Part shown: positions 17,427-26,350 of the stretch, piece by piece
Position numbering within the stretch: position 1 is the stretch's first letter
Layout of the letters: every line of letters begins with the position of its first letter
Origin: Nostoc sp. 106C
GTDB lineage: Bacteria; Cyanobacteriota; Cyanobacteriia; Cyanobacteriales; Nostocaceae
DNA: 64,000 nt
Assembly (NCBI RefSeq): GCF_002154725.1
Contig: NZ_MTAW01000077.1
Location: 18,663 to 82,662 of the forward strand
Direction: 5' to 3'
The notes under the pieces: generated by a model
The model's database searches: none
Seen by the model: the letters and a program-made list of their open reading frames with translations, nothing else
What the model was told of the DNA's origin: nothing
Translations under genes and position numbers: made by a program

Positions 17427-19136
17427 ATGCAGATAAATAGAAAACTTTATCTATACTCGTCTTTAGCTCAATTTGGATTACTTAAAAAAAGTTACATCGC
17501 CAAAATTATGTTAGTGGCGTTTATCGGCACTCACGTACCTCTGTTAACTTTAATAATCAGTTTTGTTACTTCCAACTCCTATTCTTGGGAAATGGCGATG
17601 CGAGTGTTGCTGATTGCTCTGTTGGCTACACTTGCAGGTACGGCAGCTACTATCTATGTACTGCATTACCTTCTTGCTCCCGTAATTTTGACATCTGCTG
17701 CATTGCAAGACTATCTGCATACAAAAAAATTACCCGAACTGCCGACAGAATTTGTGGATGAGGCAGGCACATTAATGGCAGATACCTCACAAACTCTTTA
17801 TAAATTAGATGAACTGATTCACCAGATCACTAATTATGATAATCTCACTGGATTGCCCAATCGGGATTTATTTCGCGATCGCCTTTATCAAAATGTATCG
17901 CAATCTCAGCATTACCAGCAGCTTGTAGCTGTGCTTTTGCTGGGCATTGATGATTTTACTGGTATAAGTCATGCATTGGGACATGAAATAACCAATAGTC
18001 TCTTAAGGTCAGTTGCCCAGCGTTTGAATAGTTGTCTGGCTAAAACCGATATCTTAGCCCATTTAAATCAGGATGAGTTTGCGATCGCTTGCACGGATAT
18101 ACTTTCGTTTGAAAGTGTAATTAAGCTATCACAGATACTACTGAGTACGCTATCCAAACCCTTCTTGATAGAAGGTCAACAAATTCATATTACAGCTAGC
18201 ATTGGAATTGCCATCAATGAAATAGTCGATCCCAATAGTGTAGATCAACTACTGCAACAGGCTCACATAGCACTTTACCAAGCACAACAGCAAGGGCGCA
18301 GTCAATATCAGTTTTATTCACCTGAAATGAACGCTCAGTTACAGGAGCGATTGGCATTAGAAAACGAATTACGTGGGGCGCTAGAGCGCGGCGAAATGGT
18401 AGTTTATTACCAACCCTTAGTAGATTTGCAGACCAGACAAATAACAGCAGTGGAAGCACTAGTGCGCTGGCAACATCCTACCAGGGGTTTGGTTCCTCCA
18501 GGAAAGTTTATTCCCATTGCTGAAGATAACGGTTTAATCGTACCCATTGGTGAATGGGTTTTGCGAACCGCCTGCGCTCAAAATCGCGCTTGGCAGATAT
18601 CCGGACTAGGGCCGATTCGCATGTCAGTGAACCTTTCAGCTAGACAGTTTGAACAACCAAATTTAGTCCAGGTTGTCAGACAAGTTCTTAAACAAACAGA
18701 ATTGCAAGCATCTTATCTAGAATTGGAAGTGACTGAAAGCTTTTTAGTCAGTGATATTCAACATTCCGTTAATACTCTTAAACAATTACGAGAATTAGGG
18801 GTATGGCTAGCTTTAGATGACTTTGGCACTGGTTATTCTTCTTTGAACTATCTGAAGCGCTTTCCTGTAAACATGCTCAAAATTGATCGGTCATTTGTAC
18901 AAGATGTAACATCTAATGCTGATAGCGCCGCTGTAACCGATGCCATTATTGCTCTAGCTAAAAGCCTCCAGTTGAACATCACAGCTGAAGGAGTGGAAAC
19001 TCAACAACAGCTAGACTATTTACAAGAGCGCGGGTGTCAAGAAGGACAAGGATTCTACTTTGGTATCCCTGCTCCCGCCGATAGAATAACTGAACTGCTG
19101 AAGCAAAATTTCCAACAAATCAAGGAGGTTGCATAA
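17427..19136 (+). CDS. Membrane GGDEF-EAL protein, probable c-di-GMP phosphodiesterase
   Basis: The 569-residue protein has two N-terminal transmembrane segments (about 27-48 and 57-85), a HAMP-like linker, a GGDEF domain (about 140-300) and an EAL domain (about 315-560). The GGDEF signature is degenerate, reading LNQDEF in place of GGDEF, so cyclase activity is unlikely. The EAL motifs are intact: EALVRW, the Asn-containing VNLSARQF, LEVTESFL, DDFGTGYSSL and KIDRSFV. The likely activity is c-di-GMP hydrolysis, with the GGDEF part perhaps regulatory. It converges with a two-component cluster on the other strand. Confidence 0.92.
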   Translation: MQINRKLYLYSSLAQFGLLKKSYIAKIMLVAFIGTHVPLLTLIISFVTSNSYSWEMAMRVLLIALLATLAGTAATIYVLHYLLAPVILTSAALQDYLHTKKLPELPTEFVDEAGTLMADTSQTLYKLDELIHQITNYDNLTGLPNRDLFRDRLYQNVSQSQHYQQLVAVLLLGIDDFTGISHALGHEITNSLLRSVAQRLNSCLAKTDILAHLNQDEFAIACTDILSFESVIKLSQILLSTLSKPFLIEGQQIHITASIGIAINEIVDPNSVDQLLQQAHIALYQAQQQGRSQYQFYSPEMNAQLQERLALENELRGALERGEMVVYYQPLVDLQTRQITAVEALVRWQHPTRGLVPPGKFIPIAEDNGLIVPIGEWVLRTACAQNRAWQISGLGPIRMSVNLSARQFEQPNLVQVVRQVLKQTELQASYLELEVTESFLVSDIQHSVNTLKQLRELGVWLALDDFGTGYSSLNYLKRFPVNMLKIDRSFVQDVTSNADSAAVTDAIIALAKSLQLNITAEGVETQQQLDYLQERGCQEGQGFYFGIPAPADRITELLKQNFQQIKEVA

Positions 19137-19182
19137 TTATTAGAGTGACATCATGTCCGTTGAAAGAATTATCGTCAATCAA

Positions 19183-19233
19183 TTTTGAATTTTGGATTTT
19201 AGATTGGGAAATTCTCCAATCCAAAATTCAAAA
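19183..19233. terminator. Inverted repeat between convergent genes
   Basis: A 16-bp perfect inverted repeat (19183-19198 with 19218-19233) and a 19-base loop lie between the convergent GGDEF/EAL and hybrid kinase genes. AATTTTGGATT-type repeats of this kind are common between cyanobacterial genes, so it may act as a bidirectional terminator or be a repeat copy. Confidence 0.55.
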
Positions 19234-19234
19234 T

Positions 19235-20488
19235 TTAAAATCTAAAATTCGCCGATGAAGCAAAAGAGTATAATGGCAGCGTTACTGTTACTGTTGTGCC
19301 TATATCCTGGTGGCTTTCTATTTTAATTTGTCCCCCATGAAGATCTACGCACTTTTTCACAATCGCAAGACCCAGCCCTGTGCCTTGAGTTGTTCCCACA
19401 TTACTGGCGCGATAAAAAGTTTGAAATAGATGCGGTTGATCCTTGAGAGGAATTCCTCTGCCTTGGTCTTGGACTTGAAAGGTTGCGATATCATCCTGAC
19501 AAGTCAAATCAAACAAAATATTGCTCTGTTGAGGAGAATACTTAATAGCATTAGAAAGTAAATTGGTGAAGATACAATTGAGTAACTCTTCATCCATTAC
19601 GGCTGTGATACATTCTCCTTGAGAAGTAAAAATGATATTGTGCTGACTACCTGTACTGATTTGAAAAATTTCTGTAAGTTCGCTGCAAAAATTGTTTAAA
19701 TTCAAAGGTTGAGGATACAGTTCTAGTTTAGATGCTTCAGTTCTGCTCAAGAATAATATCTCATCTAAAAGCTCAAGGGTCTGGTTAATGGCTTTTTGAA
19801 TGCGAACAAAGTATTTAGCGCGGCGTTCGTCAGTGAGTTTATCGTTGTTATGTTCTAGGATTTCTATTGCTGTGCGAATCGTGGTCATGGGAGTACGGAA
19901 CTCGTGGGAAACCATTGCGACAAAGTTTGACTTTAGCTCGTTGAGTTCCTGCTCTTTTGCTAACGCTTGACGGCTACGTTCTTCACTCTCCCGTAGCTTG
20001 TTGAGAATTTCGCCCCGTTCAATAGCGTAACGAATTGCACGCACTAACCGTTGGATAGTAATCTGGTCTTTGACAAGATAGTCTTGTGCACCTTCGCTCA
20101 TGGCTTGGAGTGCTAAATCTTCATTATCAAGCCCGCTTAATACCACAACTGAAATATCAGGTACTGCTGCCCGATATTCTTTTACCGTATCTAATCCAGT
20201 AGAGTCGGGGAGGTGGAGATCTAACAAAACGACATCGAATCTGTGTTCCCTAAAACTTTCCTGTTGAGAGTCATCTGAAATTTGCCTAGTACTTTCTCTA
20301 CTAATATCTATTGCCTCAGATAACCGTTCAACATGGGTCATCTGCCATTCTCCCGGATTTGCACGCGACAAAACCTGACGGAGCAGCATGGCATCAGTAG
20401 GGCTATCTTCTACCAATAGGATGTGAATTATGTTCTTTTCCATAGGTAGGGTTTGCTCGATTTGGTAGATAATCTCCTTGTTTCCCAT
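19235..20488 (-). CDS. Receiver-histidine kinase hybrid (REC-HisKA-HATPase)
   Basis: The 417-residue soluble protein begins with a receiver domain (about 20-160; VEDSPTD and phosphoacceptor Asp in VVLLDLHLPDSTG). It continues with a short coiled coil, a HisKA domain with the H-box MVSHEFRTPM and a HATPase_c domain (N-box NLLSNAIKYSP, GRGIP, GTGLGLAIVKK). The receiver-first order suggests it is turned on by an upstream kinase through phosphorelay, and then phosphorylates another target. A start at 20443 ([15 protein letters not shown]) is also plausible. It is the last of three genes with a receiver and a CHASE3 kinase upstream. Confidence 0.92.
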   Translation of the reverse strand: MGNKEIIYQIEQTLPMEKNIIHILLVEDSPTDAMLLRQVLSRANPGEWQMTHVERLSEAIDISRESTRQISDDSQQESFREHRFDVVLLDLHLPDSTGLDTVKEYRAAVPDISVVVLSGLDNEDLALQAMSEGAQDYLVKDQITIQRLVRAIRYAIERGEILNKLRESEERSRQALAKEQELNELKSNFVAMVSHEFRTPMTTIRTAIEILEHNNDKLTDERRAKYFVRIQKAINQTLELLDEILFLSRTEASKLELYPQPLNLNNFCSELTEIFQISTGSQHNIIFTSQGECITAVMDEELLNCIFTNLLSNAIKYSPQQSNILFDLTCQDDIATFQVQDQGRGIPLKDQPHLFQTFYRASNVGTTQGTGLGLAIVKKCVDLHGGQIKIESHQDIGTTVTVTLPLYSFASSANFRF

Positions 20489-20657
20489 CTGTTACTAAGC
20501 ATTCACAGGTGCTCGTTAAGATTAAATACAGACTTATCTGTGCTTATTAATCTTTGTATGCATTTATCTATAATTTATTAATTTTTCGTTACATTATCTC
20601 TGGGGGGCAAATGGCTGTAATTTTGTAGTTTACCTGCGAGAAAAGAAATTTTCAAAC

Positions 20658-21107
20658 CTACTGCTCTCGTGGTAACGCTACTGCTGCTAGCCAGAAATCT
20701 TTAATCAATTGCACAACCTGGATAAATTGGTAAACATCAACAGGTTTGGTTACGTAGCAATTAGCACTAAGATTATAAGAGCGAAGAATATCCTGGTCGT
20801 CTGTAGAGGTTGTGAGGATCACAACAGGAATACATTTGAGATGGGGGTCTAATTTGACTTCTGTTAGGACTTCACGTCCATCCATACCTGGCAGATTTAG
20901 ATCAAGCAAGATTAAATCTGGGCGAGGAGCATTGACAAATTCACCTTGCTGCTGTAAATAGTTCATCGCCGTTTCGCCATCTTCAACCCAGTGCAAATTG
21001 TTGGCAATTTTGGCATTCTGGAAGCCTTTGATGGTCAGGTTAGCATCGCTAGGAGAGTCTTCAACTAGCAAAATTTCAATGCATCGGAATGCTTGGTTAT
21101 TAATCAT
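20658..21107 (-). CDS. Rcp1-type response regulator
   Basis: This is a 149-residue single receiver of the class that pairs with cyanobacterial phytochromes and PAS kinases. The features are [10 protein letters not shown] at the start, phosphoacceptor Asp in [19 protein letters not shown] and the Lys in YVTKPVD. The C-terminal helix [12 protein letters not shown] resembles the dimerising end of Rcp1. It lies 45 bases downstream of the CHASE3 kinase and 169 bases upstream of the hybrid kinase, all on the minus strand, so it is likely the phosphoacceptor of that kinase. Confidence 0.92.
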   Translation of the reverse strand: MINNQAFRCIEILLVEDSPSDANLTIKGFQNAKIANNLHWVEDGETAMNYLQQQGEFVNAPRPDLILLDLNLPGMDGREVLTEVKLDPHLKCIPVVILTTSTDDQDILRSYNLSANCYVTKPVDVYQFIQVVQLIKDFWLAAVALPREQ

Positions 21108-21152
21108 TCTAAGTATTAATTATAAATATGGCATACACTTTATACAGTACAG

Positions 21153-23318
21153 TTATTTTTCATTGAGGGTAAAATAAAATCTTGTTCCTGCTCCAAGCTG
21201 AGATTCTGCCCAAATGCGACCACCGTGTCGCTCAACAATTTTTTTGCAGATAGCTAGACCGATACCTGTACCGGCAAATTCCCGACGGGTATGCAGGCGT
21301 CGAAAGACTTCAAAAATACGTTCCAGATATTGAGGCTTAATACCGATGCCATTATCTTGGATACAAAAGAGCCATTCAGATTTAGCTTCAAGGTTTTCCG
21401 CTCCCTTGACTGCACCGATGTGAATTTGGGGCGACTCCCTTTGGCGAAACTTGATGGCGTTACCGATGAGATTTTGAAATAATTGCAGTAGTTGGGTTTT
21501 GTCAGCATGTACAGTAGGCAAAGAGTCACGGGTAATGATAGCCTTGCTTTCAGCGATCGCTACTTGTAAATTACTTAGTGCTTGATTGAGTACGATATTG
21601 CAGTCAGTAGGGACAAATGCTTGACCGCGAGTTCCCACACGGGAATAAGCAAGCAAATCTTGAATTAACTGCCGCATCCTGGTTGCCCCATCCACAATGT
21701 AAGCCAAGTATTCCTGCGCCGACTCGTCTAGAAGCTCTTGATATTCTTGTCCTAACAATTGGCTATAGCCAGCCACGGCGCGTAATGGTTCTTGTAAATC
21801 GTGAGAAGCCACATAAGCAAACTGCTCTAATTCTTGGTTAGAGCGTTTGAGATCCTCATTCAGCTTATATAATTCCGCTGTTCGTTCCGCAACTTTGATT
21901 TCTAACTCTGCTTTTGCCTGTTGCAGAGCCTCATCAGCGAGTTTTCTCTCGGTAATATCGGTGTGAGTACCTACCCACTCTATAATCTGCCCATTTCCAT
22001 CTAATACAGGAATCGCACGTACAGCAAAAAATCGATAGCTACCATTAGCCAACTGCACGCGATGTTCTAGGTTATAAAGACTTGTCTCTGCCAGTGCTTG
22101 ATTCCACAAACGCTCCGTGAATTGTCGATCTTCAGGATGAATTGCATCCAGCCAACCCCATCCCTTGACTTCTTCTTCACTTTGCCCAGTCAAATTTATC
22201 CAAGAGGAAAATTCTTTGGGTAACCCGTTAGCATCTGCTATCCAAACAGCTTGAGCAGTGGCAATTACCAGTGAGCGATAACGTTTTTCACTCTTTTCTA
22301 TCGCTATTTCTGCAAGTTTGCGACGGGTGATATCTTGAAAAAAAATTGATAGTCCTTCCTCTGAGGGATAAATACGATTTTCAAACCAGCGATTCCAAGG
22401 TGGATAATATTCCTCTATTTCAATGATTTGCTGTTCGGCTACAGCCTGGTAGTAAGCATGATAGAACTTTTGTCCCACACCTTCGGGGAATTCCTCCCAA
22501 ATGTTTTTGCCAATTAGTTCTGTAGGGCAACGGTTAAAAACTTGTCCTGCTCTTTGATTAACGTAGGTGTAACACCAATTGCGATCGAGGGCAATGAAAG
22601 CATCCGAAACTGTTTCTAAAATATTGGCTAATTGTGCTTTTGCGGCTTGCTTTTCTAGATGAATAGCTTCTTCTGATAATGCCTTATTGATTAAAATTTG
22701 TTTATGTAATAAAAGATAAACCAGTATTAGTAGAGCAAAACTCAAGCCATATCCAACACTAATTACAATGATAATTTGAGTAACTCTATAATTTGTTAAT
22801 GCTGTCCGCTTCTGCAATAAATTTTTCTCTTCATTCTCTATTGCTTGGCTAATTCTCTGAAGTTGTTGGCTGATTAAATTATCTTCATTTGTAATAATGA
22901 TTTTGGTTGCCCCATCTGAAGTATTTTGGTTTAGAAATTTGATTGATTCTTCAAATAAATTAAATCTTCGATCAATCAAGGGTTTAAGTGCATCTAATCG
23001 GCGTTGTTGATTTGGGTTATCCCTGGTTAACTGGCGCAATGCTTGAAATGCCTGATAAACTTCCTGCTTGTTTGCCCCATAATTTTTTAGATACTCTGCC
23101 TTACCAGTGAGAACATAACCCCGTTTTTCACTTTCGGCACTCAGAAATCCATGATTTAAATCATCGAGGATATTTAAAGTTTGATTGGTATGAATTACCC
23201 ATCGTTGATCTTCATTCAGCTTTTGCACACTCCAGTAGGAAGCTGCGCCTACACTACATAACAGCAGTAGTGCCAAACTAAAACCACCTGCAATAAATTT
23301 TTCTGTTAATCTGTTCAT
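21153..23318 (-). CDS. CHASE3-PAS-PAS sensor histidine kinase
   Basis: From Met at 23318 (MNRLTEKFIAGG) the protein has a first membrane segment at about 8-30, a CHASE3 periplasmic sensor region (SAESEKRGYVLTG) to about 175, a second membrane segment, two PAS domains (about 230-350 and 350-465, the second with PAC ending TDITERK), a coiled coil and the kinase core. The core has H-box VASHDLQEPLRAV, N-box NLIGNAIKFRQ and GIGLAICKKIVERHGG. An earlier Met at 23348 would add ten residues. It probably phosphorylates the adjacent receiver. The signal is unknown. Confidence 0.93.
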   Translation of the reverse strand: MNRLTEKFIAGGFSLALLLLCSVGAASYWSVQKLNEDQRWVIHTNQTLNILDDLNHGFLSAESEKRGYVLTGKAEYLKNYGANKQEVYQAFQALRQLTRDNPNQQRRLDALKPLIDRRFNLFEESIKFLNQNTSDGATKIIITNEDNLISQQLQRISQAIENEEKNLLQKRTALTNYRVTQIIIVISVGYGLSFALLILVYLLLHKQILINKALSEEAIHLEKQAAKAQLANILETVSDAFIALDRNWCYTYVNQRAGQVFNRCPTELIGKNIWEEFPEGVGQKFYHAYYQAVAEQQIIEIEEYYPPWNRWFENRIYPSEEGLSIFFQDITRRKLAEIAIEKSEKRYRSLVIATAQAVWIADANGLPKEFSSWINLTGQSEEEVKGWGWLDAIHPEDRQFTERLWNQALAETSLYNLEHRVQLANGSYRFFAVRAIPVLDGNGQIIEWVGTHTDITERKLADEALQQAKAELEIKVAERTAELYKLNEDLKRSNQELEQFAYVASHDLQEPLRAVAGYSQLLGQEYQELLDESAQEYLAYIVDGATRMRQLIQDLLAYSRVGTRGQAFVPTDCNIVLNQALSNLQVAIAESKAIITRDSLPTVHADKTQLLQLFQNLIGNAIKFRQRESPQIHIGAVKGAENLEAKSEWLFCIQDNGIGIKPQYLERIFEVFRRLHTRREFAGTGIGLAICKKIVERHGGRIWAESQLGAGTRFYFTLNEK

Positions 23319-23348
23319 CGCATATTCACAGGAGCGTTGCCGAGCCAT

Positions 23349-23685
23349 TCATCAGATTTAGTTTCAATGGCAAGCTGTTAATAACATCCTCTATACGATG
23401 GTACAACGAGAAAGTTCCAAGAATATATTGAATTATTCAACAGTGGAGGCTGTTCTGGATTTTGAGATGGCGATCGCACGTAAGCTAGATTAATTGATGA
23501 TGGGGTAGCAAGGGCGATCGCATCTTATCCAGCAAAACAAAATAAATTTCAGTCAAGCTTTTCTATGCAATGAAAATGAGTGGAAAATTGCGCTCTCATC
23601 GACAATTTCCACTCGGGTTTTGCTGAATTGGGATAAACAGAAAAATGCCTTATTTGGCTAGGTCAGTTTTACCGTTTGAGGCTAA
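23349..23685. other. Intergenic region with HIP1 sites
   Basis: The 337 bases upstream of the CHASE3 kinase contain two GCGATCGC-type sites (near 23470 and 23514). No gene, terminator or known RNA was recognised. Confidence 0.4.
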
Positions 23686-23886
23686 TTAACGAGATTCAGT
23701 GCCTTGATTGGGGCTACCTGCTACATTATCTTCACCAGGTGCTTCTGGTTTAGCAGTTTGTCTAGCATCACTTTGTTCAGCGTCGCCAGTTTTACGAATA
23801 CTATCTTCAAGGGGTGTTTGATAGCCACCAGAAGCGGAAGGTGTAGTATCTTCACTATTGGATTTTTGCTTTTGTTCTTCAGACAT
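23686..23886 (-). CDS. Small hydrophilic, probably disordered protein
   Basis: The 66-residue protein is highly polar, rich in Ser, Glu, Gln, Thr, Gly and Lys, without hydrophobic segments or Cys. I believe it is real because AGGAG lies at a good distance before the ATG and the codon pattern is regular. It resembles the small disordered proteins often seen in cyanobacteria, some of them stress-induced. No family is recognised. The open frame on the other strand at the same place is a shadow. Confidence 0.65.
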   Translation of the reverse strand: MSEEQKQKSNSEDTTPSASGGYQTPLEDSIRKTGDAEQSDARQTAKPEAPGEDNVAGSPNQGTESR

Positions 23887-24192
23887 ATTTAAAGCTCCTG
23901 TGATTTGTTATTAACATTTTAAGAACAACAGGAATGAAAATTTATCTATCTAGAATATAGTTGTGTCTGCTTTATCCCTCTATCGGAAGTAATGTTTAGT
24001 AATATCTTTTGGTAAATCGAAACCGCTTTCAGTAGCTAAGAAGTAACGTCAAAGCAGATTATAGGCAATCATTTACTCAATATTCCTAGAGCATTGATTG
24101 AGATATAACTACTATTTATAAGTAAATTCTGAGTGCCTTTGAGTAAGTAGTAAAGTGTAATTTATGCAAGATAAATTATATAAGTAGAATTA
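23887..24192. other. Divergent spacer
   Basis: The 306 bases between the small hydrophilic protein and the GNAT gene are AT-rich. They should carry both promoters. No specific motif was recognised. Confidence 0.35.
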
Positions 24193-24699
24193 ATGCAACA
24201 GAGCAATTTAGCTTTACCGTCTGAATTTGTCCTCCGCAAGGCAACGTCTGAGGATAATTGGCCGATTCGATTGTTGGTATTATCTGCGAAACTCGACCCA
24301 ACTCAATTACGTTGGCAGCAATTTTGGGTAATTGAATGCGATCGCAAGTTAGTAGCTTGCGGACAGCTACGTAACTTTTTAGATACTCAAGAACTAGGTA
24401 GTTTGGTTGTTGCACCGACTTGGCGAGGTCGTGGTTTGGGCAGTTTTCTGACACAGCATTTGATCTCTACAACCACTCAGCCTTTATATTTGGAATGTCT
24501 AGGTCAGCGATTAGCACAGTTTTACAGTCGCTTTGGCTTTGTACCCGTTGCTTTTGAAGATTTACCGCGATCGCTCAAGCCTAAGTTTCGATTGTCGGAG
24601 TTAGCTAAAAAGCTGATTCGAGTTCCTGTAGTATTCATGCACTATCAACAAACAGAAGCGGGGAATCGCGCCAAACTCCCGCGAACAGAAGAAATCTAA
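24193..24699 (+). CDS. GNAT-family N-acetyltransferase
   Basis: This 168-residue protein has a single GNAT domain. The acetyl-CoA pyrophosphate loop is in VVAPTWRGRGLGSFLTQHLI (about 75-95, with the R-G-x-G-L-G pattern), and GRY-like LAQFYSRFGFVPV lies near the C-terminal end of the domain. The substrate is unknown. It faces a methyltransferase gene convergently with only 12 bases between stops, so the two transcripts may overlap. Confidence 0.87.
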   Translation: MQQSNLALPSEFVLRKATSEDNWPIRLLVLSAKLDPTQLRWQQFWVIECDRKLVACGQLRNFLDTQELGSLVVAPTWRGRGLGSFLTQHLISTTTQPLYLECLGQRLAQFYSRFGFVPVAFEDLPRSLKPKFRLSELAKKLIRVPVVFMHYQQTEAGNRAKLPRTEEI

Positions 24700-24711
24700 G
24701 TTCAACAGCTA

Positions 24712-25332
24712 TTAATCCAAGACTGATTTAGCAAAAATTGTCAGCAGCACAGGCCCTAATAAATAGTAGTGACCGACACAAGCTAATCCAGCAGACGCAC
24801 CCATCAGTTCCCGTTGATCGGGGCTGTAAAGCCTAACTTTGCCAAGCGAACCCAACGTCAGATGCAGTTCTGCCTTACTTTTAAAAGTGGTGTCCACTAA
24901 ATAGAAGCGTCCACCAGGGGAGAGTACCCGCGCTACTTCGTGCAAAATCTGTTTGGGTTCTAAATAGTGTAAGAAACTTATAGTGTTAAAAACAGCGTCA
25001 AACTGACCGTCAGCAAAGGGAAGAGACTCAGCCTTACCTTCAACATAAATCAAACGCGGACGATGGCGGTTACTTTGTCTGGCTACTCGCACCATTTCCG
25101 GAGATAAATCCAATCCAGTACCGCGCAAATCAGGAAATTTAGTAGCGAGGCGATCCAACAAGCGTCCAGTACCACAACCCAGATCTAGTACATGAGGTTG
25201 AGGTGGTAAATCAACGTATTCTAGCAACCGTTTGTGGATGCTTTGGTAAAACACTGATGGTAAAAGCCAATCGTAGCTTGGTGCCCAGATGTCAAAAACT
25301 TGCTTTTTGTTACTGATAAAGTCACGAGTCAT
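24712..25332 (-). CDS. Class I SAM-dependent methyltransferase
   Basis: The glycine-rich SAM motif HVLDLGCGTGRLLDRL and the acidic GTGLDLSPEMVRVA show a class I methyltransferase. The post-I motifs are FDAVFNTISFLHYL and ARVLSPGGRFYLVD. From Met at 25332 (MTRDFISNKKQVFDIWAPSYDW) the length is 206 residues, similar to UbiE/Methyltransf_11 relatives; an earlier start at 25410 gives 232. The substrate cannot be deduced. It resembles Coq5/UbiE superficially, but its short length argues for a small-molecule enzyme. Confidence 0.86.
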   Translation of the reverse strand: MTRDFISNKKQVFDIWAPSYDWLLPSVFYQSIHKRLLEYVDLPPQPHVLDLGCGTGRLLDRLATKFPDLRGTGLDLSPEMVRVARQSNRHRPRLIYVEGKAESLPFADGQFDAVFNTISFLHYLEPKQILHEVARVLSPGGRFYLVDTTFKSKAELHLTLGSLGKVRLYSPDQRELMGASAGLACVGHYYLLGPVLLTIFAKSVLD

Positions 25333-25410
25333 CTGTTTTCGCAGCTTTTTTATATTTACAGCCTCAGTGAAAAAGTTTAAGCTGCGCCTCCAACAATGAA
25401 CAAAGGACAA

Positions 25411-25875
25411 GGAGTCAGGATTGAAAAATTAGCAACAGTCAAGGCTTAATTAGTTATTCCTTCCTTGTCTTCCTTATTCTGTACTCTAGCCTAAAGCTAG
25501 CACTTGTGCATCTAGGCATAAACGCCCAATCAAGTTCGGATAAGCCTACCCAAAAACCGCTAATTTAGCGTGGCAAATTTATCTGAAGACGATAGGATAG
25601 CGATCGCACAATTAAAAATCCCTATCCACAAGGAACACAGCACTAAATTAGATCCAAAAACAACTGATAGGCGCAGCGCAGCAAATCATCCGGAATGCAG
25701 AGAATTGATTGTGTAGTCAGATTTGTCACAAAAAGAGAAATGCAACCACAACAGAACTAAGTAAAAACTCATAATGGTCTGCATAAAACTCAATTATCTA
25801 GCGTATAAATTTATAGGGATGAAAATCCAAACAATTAAGCGAACTTTGCAATTATAAATTATTAGGAGAAAAATT
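25411..25875. other. Intergenic region upstream of the nitrogenase-domain protein
   Basis: This stretch contains one GCGATCGC near 25600 and otherwise ordinary sequence. No NtcA-type GTAN8TAC site was found in the part read. No gene was recognised. Confidence 0.35.
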
Positions 25876-26163
25876 ATGACATGCCTTACACAAATTCTGT
25901 TAAATCACGACCTACTTTATCCAGTACGTGAATGGTTAGAAGGAATAGAAATTCATAACCCTAAACTAGCTCATTTCTTGTGCAAAGCCATTCCTGCCCA
26001 ATGCCCGTTTGAACGAGACATCAAAATCTTTGGTCGGAAGTTAGTTCACATTCCACCGATGTGTAAGTTAAATCCTCTTTACGAACAAGTAGTAACTTTG
26101 CGTTTTAAAGCTCTCTGTTTTCTTGCGGATGAATGTGGTGAAGATGTCGCAGTCTACTGCTAA
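25876..26163 (+). CDS. Mo-dependent nitrogenase C-terminal domain protein
   Basis: The 95-residue protein matches a short cyanobacterial family named for the C-terminal nitrogenase-associated domain (PF06967). It holds HNPKLAHFLCKAIPAQCPFERDI and PPMCKLNPLYEQ in pieces, with four Cys in all. A strong ribosome site TTAGGAGAAA precedes the ATG. Despite the family name there is no other nif gene in the window, so a direct role in nitrogen fixation is not supported by the sequence. It may be one of several stand-alone paralogues that nitrogen-fixing cyanobacteria carry. Confidence 0.8.
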   Translation: MTCLTQILLNHDLLYPVREWLEGIEIHNPKLAHFLCKAIPAQCPFERDIKIFGRKLVHIPPMCKLNPLYEQVVTLRFKALCFLADECGEDVAVYC

Positions 26164-26350
26164 ATATCCATGCTTTTGTGATGTAGCAGTCATAGGGAAC
26201 CGCAGATTTACGGTTGTTACGTACTTAGAACTATACTAAGCTGACGGAGTACTATTTAGATGTCTAACTATTTAGTAGTTAGTACCTCTCGAAAACTTGC
26301 CGAATCTGTATCTCTGTAACTATATCCTGCTGAAATTATCAACATCATCT

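Noticed and set aside
23704..23892. 62-codon plus-strand frame opposite the small hydrophilic protein
   Set aside because: The minus-strand gene has a good ribosome site and regular codons; this frame is its shadow.
25876..26163. Reading this gene as part of a nif cluster
   Set aside because: No other nitrogen-fixation gene is present in 64 kb; the family name alone does not show it.
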